A stretch of DNA of 64,000 bases from Tachypleus tridentatus (taxonomy: Eukaryota; Arthropoda; Merostomata; Xiphosura; Limulidae): NCBI RefSeq assembly GCF_004210375.1, contig NC_134825.1, positions 8,742,001-8,806,000 of the forward strand, given 5' to 3'. Below the pieces are notes generated by a model. It saw only the letters and a program-made list of their open reading frames with translations. It was not told where the DNA came from and did not search any database. This document shows, in pieces, positions 48,873-60,200 of the stretch. How positions within the stretch are numbered: position 1 is the first letter of the stretch; every line of letters begins with the position of its first letter. The translations under genes were made by a program, and so were the position numbers.

Positions 48873-49008
48873 TTATATGCAAAAACGGCTCGTTTGGGTT
48901 GAGAAAATATTTTACATAGAAGAGCGAAGAACCGAAGAAGGTCGAAACGTTGTTCGCTCTTCTATGTAAAATATTTTCTCAACCCAAACGAGCCGTTTTT
49001 GCATATAA
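48873..49008. repeat. Perfect 56 bp-arm hairpin with hammerhead-like loop
   Basis: Bases 48873-48928 and 48953-49008 are exact reverse complements (left arm starts TTATATGCAAAAACGG, right arm ends CCGTTTTTGCATATAA), with a 24 nt loop. The loop side carries ACCGAAGAAGGTCGAAAC and then GTTGTTCGC, matching stem II, the GAAA and the stem I side of the motif at 26.45 kb, but the CTGAYGA box is missing. The sequence after the right arm (CTCAACAAGTGGGTTTCTCG) matches the end of the 26.3 kb fold-back. Confidence 0.93.
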
Positions 49009-49063
49009 ATTTTCTCAACAAGTGGGTTTCTCGACATCACTGATTATTGAAATAAACAGTCTG

Positions 49064-49330
49064 GTTTGTTTTGAATTTCGCGCAAAGCTACACGAGGGCT
49101 ATCTGCGCCAGCCGTCCCTAATTTAGCAGTGTAAGACTAGAGGGAAGGCAGCTAGTCATCACCACCCACCGTCAACTCTTGGGCTACTTTTTTACCAACG
49201 AATAGTGTGATTGACCGTTACATTATAACGTCCCCATAATTTATAGGAAGAGCGCTCTTGGTGCCACGGGGATTCGAACCCGCAAACCTTAGGTTAGGAG
49301 TATAGTGCCTTAACCACCATGTCGGGCTAA
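49064..49330 (-). mobile_element. tRNA-headed SINE, reverse
   Basis: GAATTTCGCGCAAAGCTAC, CCGTCCCTAATTTAGCAG, GGGCTACTTTTTTACCAACG and the head GGGGATTCGAACCCGC are in reversed family order. The body near 49232-49245 differs from the other copies (AATTTATAGGAAGAGCG), and the head looks to be of a different tRNA type, so it may be a subfamily. Confidence 0.9.
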
Positions 49331-49489
49331 ACTAAACAATTTGCAAAAAAAGAAAGTATGATTATGTCTTTTGATTTGTATTTTGCATGGCTCCAAAAGT
49401 AAAACAAATATAATAATAACTTAACTGACTAAAGGAAAAAGCACAATAAATAGTGTTTGATATTTTCTTTGCTTTTTATTATCAGTGTA

Positions 49490-49700
49490 TAAAAATAGCA
49501 GTTTTCTAAGTATGTGAAGATCGAACCGAGGATTTTAACATGTAAGTCGGTAAACTTACTGCCGACCTACCGAGATTCTCATAATTAAGTTTTCTTAGTG
49601 CAAAGCTATACAGCAGGTTATCTGCACTCCATCCACTGCGGAAAATCGAACCAAGCATTTTAACATGTTTGCTGGTAACCTTACCGCTGACATACTCAGA
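49490..49700 (-). mobile_element. Second-family SINE fragments, reverse
   Basis: Two tRNA-like segments (AAGATCGAACCGAGGATTTT near 49518 and AAAATCGAACCAAGCATTTT near 49643), each followed by AACATG and a stem-like stretch, plus TTAGTGCAAAGCTATACAGC, fit reversed copies of the second SINE family. Confidence 0.45.
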
Positions 49701-50370
49701 AGTAAGAACATTTGGCTTACCTAATCAGAAAATATTTTGTGAAATGAGAACATTGAACAGAGAAGCAATATCGTCTGTTCTTCAAAAGAAAAGATTCTGG
49801 TACTTGTATTGCAAAATTTATAAATTCACTTAAATTGCTCAATTTTACGCAAAAAGCAAAACTGTTTTAAGCCTTATTTGGTTGTCTTTTATATGTACGT
49901 GTGTGTAGGTGGTGCGTTGGTATTTAAAATATCAAAATGGTGCACTGGTAAAAATAATAGTGGAATATACTTGGAACTAGAGCCTAGAAATTTTATATTT
50001 TATTCATAATTGTTTCGTAAACCAAAATATTTATTTAGCATATATAAGTGGAATGCAAAACATTGGATTTTAAATATCCTAATTTATTGGTGTTAACGTT
50101 ACTGTGTTAGGTTTGATATTTGTGACTTCGAAGTTGACCATATTTCCTTGCGAAATAATTTCAAATACCCTAGGTTACAGATTAGCAATAATAGTGCAAG
50201 CTAGGATAATAAATTTGGTATGAATAGTTGAACTTAAGAGTAATATACTTAAAACATTAATGTTTAAGCGAATTAGAGCACTGTGAAGAAGTATTAAAAT
50301 AGTTTCAAAACTGTATATATTGACACTAATATTGGTTATAACTTCAAGTCATTAATTCAGTAACTTCAAA
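49700..50370 (+). promoter_or_regulatory. Upstream region of the MALSU1 gene
   Basis: AT-rich, about 670 bp, with no CpG-rich core and no clear TATA or initiator that I can single out. The start codon at 50371 is preceded by an in-frame TAA at 50353. Confidence 0.3.
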
Positions 50371-51295
50371 ATGCAAAAGCATACGTTTGAAATTTGTAGG
50401 TTTGGTAACAGAATTTGTAGACGTAGTGAATTGTTTTGTAAATTGTGTTCGAAATATAAACACAGTACAGTTAGTGGGTACAGTACATCATTTAATGTGA
50501 CTAAGAACGTATTGAGCAATATGTTTATTCCATGCAGACTTGGCAGTAACTGTATATATTCTGGAAATCAATACGAGGGTTGGCATTCAGTAATTTTAAA
50601 CTTCGTAAAATCAAACGTTCTTTTTAAACAAAATGGCAAAAATTTTATTTCAATAAGTTACATCAACAGTAGCATTGCATGTAACAAAGGTTATACCACG
50701 ACCAGTAATGCAAACACTTCTGTGGGTGATCATCAAGATGAAGCATCAGATTCTGCTAATGACGTAAGTAAATTGTTGAAAAATGATCCTGAATTGCGTT
50801 CAATACTTCATGACATTATGAATGATTTTGAACCTTCACAACCATTATCTACAAAAAAAAGACCAGCAAAATCTCTTACACCATCCAACAAGTCTGTAGA
50901 AGAAAATACTTCTGAATCAAGAAGTGATTTGAAAATTGATAGAAGTAGGGAAAAAAGTGCATCATCAAGTTCACAAAGCACATTCAAGAAGTATGGTCTC
51001 AAAGTTATACAAGAACCACCCAGAAGTAGCCATGAAAGTGTTTCATTTTATAAGATGATAAACTGTGGCCCTGGAATTCGATTTTATAGCAGCACTGGGT
51101 ATTCATCTGATAAAGAATTGTCTCATTCTGTGAAGAACAAATTCAAATATTTTAAGGATGAAGATGCAGAAATTATCTTGGATTCTGATGAAGAACAACA
51201 AAATTTATTGCAAGATTCAGATGCTAACGCTGAATGCAGTGAAATATACCTTTATCAAGAAAAACAAGTGGAATTTAGGGAACTTAAGTTAGAAA
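50371..51295 (+). CDS. MALSU1: MALSU1 exon 1, N-terminal extension
   Basis: 308 codons plus one base. Basic N-terminus (MQKHTFEICRFGNRICRRSE), then Ser/Thr/Asn-rich low-complexity sequence (residues about 110-230, including ESRSDLKIDRSREKSASSSS) and an acidic stretch (KDEDAEIILDSDEEQQ, about residues 265-285). Donor GTAAGT at 51296 splits the last codon (A + GA = Arg with exon 2). No domain recognised. Confidence 0.85.
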
Positions 51296-54200
51296 GTAAG
51301 TGTATATGTTTCACATCTGTTAGAAAAATGTGAAAATACTTTATTTATTAATGCTATAAAAATTGTTTTTAATTAACTGGTTCAAATTTTCCCATATTAG
51401 AGAACAAACACTGAAAGAGAACATTAATGTTTTAATTATTTTTAATGAGTTGTAGGATCTAATCAGTTGTACACACTTAACCCTAATTTAAAAAGAAAAT
51501 TAGAATTTTATCTTTAAGAAGACCAAACAGTCTTACCTTCCTGTGGCTCGACCTTCAACCCTCCAAAACCAACCAACTAGTAAAAAACCCAGACTACTGT
51601 TTTGCTCTACCTCGTTTCATAATTAGCACAAACCAGAGGTTCCCAAACTGAGCAGAACTCTTAAAGGGAAAATTGTATGTGAAATATTAAAAAACAAAGG
51701 TAAATAAAAAAATCTTAAAGTGTTTTTTATGATGAAATTAAGATATTCAATATCTATAGTCATTGAATTATACGATTTAGTCTAGATGTTGAATGTTCTG
51801 GACAAGCTTTGTGATGAAAATGTTGAAAAACCTGACATAGATTATTGAATAACCAGTAAGTGGGTGTAGTTTTCAGAAGCTTCTAGATCAATAGGTATAT
51901 TTAATTGTACTGAAGATGGTCTAATTCTTCAAAGATATTTGTAATACTTGATAAGCTGATCAGATGACTTGCGATCCTAATAAAAATAAGGTTATATGTG
52001 TAGGTTGGTTATTTAACATTTTTCTTATATATATATTGGGGAATTCTAGACAAAGTTGGTGGAGAAAAAGCCTCTGAGATAATATTTGAGCTAGTAATAA
52101 GGTGAACAGAAATTTAAGTTGTATATTATTAAAATACTGAGTACAAACCAAGGGGGATCATTAGGATCCTGTGTCACCTCGTTTAAAAAATATTAAGTTT
52201 TTGAAAAGGGTTCAGAGAAGAGTCACTAGAATAACATCCACATTTGGAGGGTATCATATGAGGATAGGTTGAAACCACTTTACCTGCTTTGGTTAAGTCC
52301 ACATTTGGAGGGTATCATATGAGGATAGGTTGAAACCACTTTACTTGCTTTGGTTAAGTCCACATTTGGAGGGTATCATATGAGGATAGGTTGAAACCTC
52401 TACCTGCTTTGGTTAAGTCCACATTTGATGGGTATCATATGAGGATAGGTTGAAACCTCTTTACCTGCTTTGGTTAAGAGGTTGCAAAGAACAGCTAAGA
52501 GAGGTATGACTCGGGGTTTTCTTTAGGAAATGGCAGCTGACAAGAGTTCCTTGAGCTCTAGATAAGTATTTTTGAATTAACTCAAGGAAGAGGTCAGTTA
52601 CTCAGTCAGCCTTTCATAAAAGTAGTTATATACTGCAGACAGGTTTTTCACAAGCCATGAAAACCCTGTGAAGTCATGGAATTTTGTAAATACGTTTATT
52701 AATACTGGAAATCCTTGAAAATTACTGATTTTTATCAGGAGTTCCTGGAAAAGTGTTTAAAGTCTAACTTCATTTTTCCACCATCTCCTGTTACTATAAT
52801 GTAGACAAACTGTACCTTTGTGTCTAACTCAGTATTGCAAAGGGATATCTATAAAGTGTGGCTTGTTAAATGTATTGACTTGGCAGTGGTGATTGTTGAT
52901 AGACTTTGAACTGTGTACTTGTGTCATATGAATATAGTTGGAGTGATAAGTGTTAAATAAACCTATTGCTAATTTAACAGATTTATAAAAATCATAAAAC
53001 TGTTGATAAAATAGACAACATGGATACTATATAAATACTAGTTAACAGCATTTCTAACATATGCTCCTCTTCAATTACTGTGCAAAGTTCATTAATAAAA
53101 CAAAGGGTAAATCCAAATGGCAAAATATAGTAAAATTAATGTAAACATAATTGCTATGTATTTGTCATTAGGGACAGCTTTCAGCTTATACCTTATTAGG
53201 TCATCCATTTTTCATACAATGATCAAATTTGTCTGGGATATTTTGAGTGATGTTTTCATTACTCAGTATTTTAGGGACAGTTTACTATCTCAAGGGAATT
53301 CAAGACTGTAAATACAGTATTGTGGTATATCTTATTAATATTATTATGTTGATTTTTGTGCTCTTGCTAAAATGAATAAAATTATTTAAACATTTTTATA
53401 CTAAACATTAGTTATTCAGTTCTTTGAACAGTGTTCTGTCAGGTGAAATTACAACACTAAACTGAGAAAATATTCAAAAATAATTTGGAGAACCATAAGA
53501 TGTGCAACATTGTTAATATTGTGCAACAGCATGTGCATGAATATCTACTTTTTGGTTTTGTTATGTAGTGTATGTTCAGCAACCAGTGAAGTAGAAGAAC
53601 AGTAAGTTCAATGAATATTTATTGGTATTTTACCTACATACTAGAGGAATTTTTAGTTTCAACCAAACAATATGTGGGAGAAAGATACAAGAATTTATTA
53701 CTTGTTTAACTAAAATATGAACATTTTAAAGTATACTTATGGAACTATATTATATTGAATTACTCTAATGATTTATTGTTTTTGTTTTCTCTTGAATATT
53801 TGTTTTTAGATAGCTCAGATATTATAATAAACTGTAGTAACATATCAGCATAATAATGCACAAAAGTTAAAAATCCCAGTTAGTTTTGACAGGCCATGGT
53901 TGCCATTGTGATTAAACTGTGGAATTATAGTTGTCATTTTGTTTGGTAACTGGTAGGTCATCTGTAGGTGCTCTTGTTACAGAACTAAAGCATATCTGAT
54001 GCATATTTGGACACAAGAACATAAACCAGATGTTTTCTTATTGATACCTACTTTAACACACGAGAGCCCAGATTACTAAGTATGTACAACCTTGTAGACT
54101 TCTGAGTCTTCAGAAATGGTGAAGCTGTAATACTGAAGGTGGTTTAGAGAAGATTGAATAAGTATTTTAGAGAGTAAGGTTGGATATGAGGAAAAGGTTT

Positions 54201-57200
54201 TTATATGTGTATGTAATTAAACATAATTTTATGGAGAGACCTGAGAAAAACTGCAGTCATAAAACAAGCATCCAGCATTATAGCACAAATCTTAAGGTGC
54301 CACTATGTAATGCTCCATGGTTTTTTGTTTCTTTTTAAGGTACCAGTGGAAGTAAGATCCAACTTGCATTGGAGGTACACCATCTTGTCATTATAACTTC
54401 ACCACTGCTGAGAAGAAAAAGGAACATATGTGGGTGCTCTAGACCACAATGTCCCATGTCTTTTCCACCTTTTGCTGGCTGTGGCAAGATGTGAAAAAGT
54501 GGTTACTCACAAAATAAATTGAATAAAAACAATAATAAGAAAGAAATAATTAGAATACAAGACATCAATATGGAAGATGGCAAAACTGTTTGTAAAAATC
54601 TCACTCCAGTCTCAGTATGATGTTTGGACATAAATACTGAGATGTCAAAGTATTACTATACTAAGCTTAACCTAAATTATAAATGTAGCTTTCATCCTTT
54701 ACCCTTCCATACTGCTATTTAGGTATTCAGTGGTTCTATAAAGATCCACAAAGTAGCAGGTCTTATATATGAAATGTGATACAACTACATTAACCCACCT
54801 ATATAAGATATTAAACGTCCAAATAAGTTATTCCAATTATTTCCCTACAATAAATTTAAAAAAAATTATTTTTATTGTGTATATTACAATTTTTTTCAAA
54901 TCACTGTTCTCAAATTTATATAAATATTTTTATATTTATCACAAAATAATTTAAAATATGTAATTGAAGTTTACTCATCAAAAAACATTAAAAATCAGTT
55001 AGGGTACTGATATATTAAGAACTGTACCTTGCTACAAATTTTACAGTACCTAAGAATCTCTGAATGTATAATACTGTGTATGGCATTTATTGGTACTTTA
55101 TTGTTTGGAGAGTTGTAAAACTGTATTATAAATGCTATTAATATAATTACTTATTACTGGATTATTAATACTAATTAAATTGTCAATATATTGATATGTT
55201 AAAGGAAATACTTCTGTATTTGGAAAATTCTCTATAAACTTATTTTTAAATTATAATAAAGATATAAATTAGCAACACAGCTTGAATAATTGAAACCCAG
55301 TAAGGATGGGGTGCTGTACCTTAGCATCTTGGTATTTATGTCCAGACATCATATTGAGGAGTAAACTGATAACTTCGAGGACAATTTTATTGTCTCCCCT
55401 ATTAATGTCTTGTATTCTACGTATTTCTATCTTATTATTATTTTTATTTTATTTATTTACTTTTTTGTGAGCAACCATCTTCCCACATCTGGCTTCAGAC
55501 AGCAAAAGGTGGTAAAGATGTGGGACATTGTGAACCTATGTGTACTTCTTTTTTCTCTTCTCCTAAGCATGTGAGGCTTCCAAAGTTGAGGTTAAATTGG
55601 ATGAATGATGTAGCCCCAATGTGATTTGGGTCTTACTTTTCAACAAACCATGATTCATTATATGATTTGTGCCCCAGTTTTAAGAGTTTTTTCTTGTGGT
55701 TGTGTTTCTCTGTAAAATTTCATTTAATTATATTTTGTCTAAAGTTTGAACATGCTGCATAAAGTTCCCAAAATTCTTGCTTTTGATGTAATCCATTGTA
55801 AATATTACATTTGTAATTTTCTTAAATAATTTCATGTGTGTATAATGTAGTAGGTTAGTAACAGAAAATGGGTTGGCTTGGTGTTTTATGGCATAAAGCA
55901 GTTATAGAAATATCCTAGATGAATCAAAGGGGCTCTTGTTAGTTATCCCCCCCCAGAAATGAAATGAAACTAAAATTACAGAACCCAGAGTGCATAACTT
56001 TACACTTATCAGTAGTAAAACTCATTTTACATATCTTGATACAATCACTAAAATTTTCAAGGTCCTTCTTAAATAAAACAGTTGCAGTGGAATCAGCTTT
56101 TTCTAGTACCAACTGTTTGGAAATATAACTGTTCAGTATGTTTCTTCCAAATCATTATATATCAACATCAAAGTAAAATTACTGTCCAAGTCTGTATTTA
56201 AAAGTTTATCAAAATCACATTAGTGCATGAAATGTTATTTCGCATGTGACTTCTGTGTATTCATTCTCAAATAATAATGTCTGCAGAACCCCAGACAATA
56301 ACATGATTTGCTGACAGCATGCACTATTCCTGGACATGCTGTCTTCCCTGCAAGAAACTCTATGCACTATTCCTGGTTCCTGGACATGCTGTCTTCCCTG
56401 CAAGAAACTCTATTAATTGCCAATAACTGGATTAAAATGTCCCGGACAAAAGTAGTGAAAAAAACATACTTAAGAAACATTTACCAACTTTCAACATCCA
56501 AGACAAATTGAAAGAAAATAATAAATTTTGAAAAAATTTACCTATTAACTAAAAGAGTATAAAACACACAGTTCAGTCCTGTTCCTGTATAATTCTGTTT
56601 TAAATCTTCAACGTTTTTCTATTATCAGATTGTATCACAAGGTAATCAAAAACCTTTATTTATTTATATAACCAGATAGTCTTGTAAATTACATTAAGAT
56701 CATTTATTTTTCCCAAAGAAAATAAGGTAAGAGATAGTAACCTATTATAACCTTTCCAAAATCATTTTGCTAACCTTCATCTAAGCTCTTTCCAAAACCC
56801 AGTATCCTTTTCCAAATAAGGAAATGAAAAAGAGAACTTTGTGAAGATCCTCTGAAACATATTTTTCTCCACACCTATGCTCCTCTCACTAAGAAGCAAA
56901 TTCCTTTCTAAATTTTCTAATCATAATTACATAACCTTACATTTGTAAGTATGAAAACTTATCTTCCGTAATCTGAAAGTAAAACTGGTCTTTTTAGATC
57001 ACAGAAGTATTCTCAACAGTGTCACTAGCAAATTGAAAAATATTACTACCAAATAAGGCATCAAAATTATTAGCATCAATAATGAATAACAAGTAAACCA
57101 TCAAAATGATTTTAATAAATCTATACAAATATAACAGTAGTCTGTTTTATGTCCATGTAACTAATTCACATAGTGTGGATGGATCTTAACTCAAGTTAGT

Positions 57201-60200
57201 ATTGAGGTTTATTAGATCCATGTAGAAGTAAATTTTCATTTTTGCATGTTATGGTTCTTATGGGAGTTCTTGCATTTTTTATCATTACTTTGCCCTCTGT
57301 TGATGCATCTCCACCAAAGTTGATATGAAAAGTTTGCTTGGTCTTTGTGGAAATAAATGCAAACTCGTGATTTCATGTTTGGCATTTTTAATAATTACGT
57401 ATAAGGGAAGGAACTTTTCATGTCCTGAGATAACTTTTCATTAATTGTGAATTTACAGAACTTCTGTCCAGGGGACAGGGAGTCCAGCTAATAATGAATA
57501 ACAAGTGAGTTATTCAAATCATTAGCATAAATAATTAATAACAAAGACTTTTGAGGGTTCACAATCAACCATGTGTATTTCTCTCTTTCATCATTTTTCT
57601 TTCAGTTCTTGACTCTTCTTCCACATACAAAGGGATGAAATTTGTGTCATCAATTTTTTAAGTTATCAAAGACACACTGAAAGTCAGAACAAAGAACATT
57701 ATTCATACAAGATATGTGATATCAAGGTGTTGACTTTTATGGAGAGTTTCACTTGAAATGCCTGGGAGAAAAGTACTTGTTTTTAACAGTTCCTTTCAGC
57801 CTTGTATTCAAGTGATTGAGAGAAAACACATGTAGGATATTTTCAAATATAAAAAGTTATGAATCTTACAGACACAAATATAATATTATAAGAAACTTTG
57901 ATTTTAGGGTAATAATTAATTGTAGAAACTTGAGTCACACAGAAAACTGTAGTATATAGTGCATACATGAATGACAAGTGATACTTGTACATTTAATATT
58001 TTACTGGTAATCAGTAAAGGAACTCCCTTGTACCTCTTGTGAGGCAACCTGCCTACATGTGGTTTTCATCTAGTACTCAAGTACACTCAACAAGTGATAT
58101 TTTAATGGACATTTTTTTAGATGTTGATGATACTGGTGTGTTGTTTCAAAGTACTTTGACTTCCTTTTTTAGTTTGCTACTCTGTTGTTAATAATAAGTG
58201 CAGTGCATCTGCCTTGTATATTGTTATTAATATGTTTTAGTCTAATGTAATGTTTGTGTGCTTAAAATATTATTCTTGGTTTCAGGAGGTGAAACGGGTG
58301 TATTTGATCCTGAAGAGCTTGTGGTTCTGCTGACCGAAGAGAACATGAAAGATATTGCTGTCATAGAAATTCCAAAATCTATCTGCTATGCAGATTATCT
58401 GGTCATAGCAACAGCAAAGTACCCACGTCACTCTCTCGCTGTTGCACAGTTCATTCGTAAACTGGTAAGTATATATATCGTTAGAATGAACAAAATGACA
58501 CAAACCCACTCACTCAATCAGTGTCAAGCAAAGGAAGTTAAAACCAACTAATTTCAGTGTTGTCTTTCTCATACATGTATTTGGATCTAATAGCCAAGTT
58601 ATCTAACATATCAGGGATTCAGTCTGTACTTAGTTGACTTTGAAAATGAAGCAAAAATTGTAAACCTCATTGGTCCAAACTCAGGAAAACTGGCAACATG
58701 TTAACTCAGTATCTAAGTCACTTGGACAAAAACACAACAAAAATATATCTCCTATCTTAGAATTCTTAAACAATTATTCTTGCTTTTGTATAATTTTGTT
58801 TCTGAGAGGTTCAAAAGCCACTTGAAAAGGTTTAAGGTGTGACAAAGGTGCAAAGCCCTTCTGTGAGTGCCTTGGAGTATGTCTCTGAAAATGTTTTAAA
58901 TTTAGATGAAAAATCCTACATATTGAGCACTTTTTAAACTGAATATTTCCATGTCCAAATGTCACTTTTTTGAGAACATTTATTATTGTAAGCCTTGGTT
59001 ATTTCCTTGGCAACTGGAATAAAAAGGTATTCCCAACTGTTTCAGGAACATATAGCAGTCTTTGTTATGACAAGAAATAATTCAGAAGTCTATATTATCA
59101 TACCGCCTTTAGCAGAAATTCTGTAGAGACTGGTTTAACAACAGTTGCTCTATAAAGAAATCTTTTAAATACTTTATATCAAAGAAAAAGTTGATTGACA
59201 GTAACCTGTTTTTAAAGTAGCAGTTATTGTGTTGAAAATGAAGTTATCTGTTTGAGGGTATCTAGACAGAAAGAAGAAACACATTTTTATAAAATATGAT
59301 ACTTCAAACATTTTTGGGTGGCTGTCAGAAATTGTTGTATTGTACTCTAAGTTATTTGTATATGAAGAACAAATTTGGTATTTTGATTTCAATAATGAAG
59401 TTGTATGTTATACCAAAACTGAATTCTTGTCATGCATAGTATAAGCTAAATCACCCTTGGTTTGCATAAGAAAATGAAACCATGGAAAAGATACCAACTG
59501 TTTTTTATCATCAGATGAGGTTTGTTACAGACTTGAATCTTTTCATCTTCATTTTTTCTACTGTTTTTGTTTTGCATCCATGTTACAGCTTCACCATGAT
59601 TACATGCAAGATGTTTTCCCAAACAAGATCCCCTTTCACTCATCAATAAATTCTGAGTCATGGATGTAGATAAAAATTATACCAAATTTGTATCACTTTG
59701 GACCTTTAATACATAGTTTCTGTTATTAATTGGCCACTGCATGAGAAACTGTGTGGGATTACATCTTTCCATATTATGTTTCTCTTTGAAAGAGAAATTA
59801 GATAGTCTTGAACAGAAATACCTGAACTATTCTGAAAATTATGAAAGTCATGAATCCAGCACATTTTGTTTCAACTTGCTATTCTAGGAAAATGGGGAAA
59901 GAGCCTAAAATGAAACACATTACATCAAATTGTTACTGTATTTAGAATATAAATTTCCACTTTGAGTTAAACCTGAATGTTTTTTATAAATGTTCTGATT
60001 TTCAACTGACACGTGTAGTAGAAGGGGTTAGGGTTGTTGGAGAAATATTTCTGAAAAGGTAGGATATCACATTGTTATGCTTACATTGATATAATTTTGA
60101 ACAGCTAAAGTTTAAAGTTATAATAATAATAGACACAAACACAGACTTATAATTTGAAGTTTCAATTGTTACAGTCATGGGAGTTGCTCAACACACTTTG

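Noticed and set aside
53569-53602. Extra MALSU1 exon between exons 1 and 2
   Set aside because: The acceptor and donor look plausible, but the required phase meets a stop or does not join exon 2 in frame, while exon 1 to exon 2 joins perfectly without it.
58282-58509. - strand frame over MALSU1 exon 2
   Set aside because: Antisense shadow of a strongly conserved exon.
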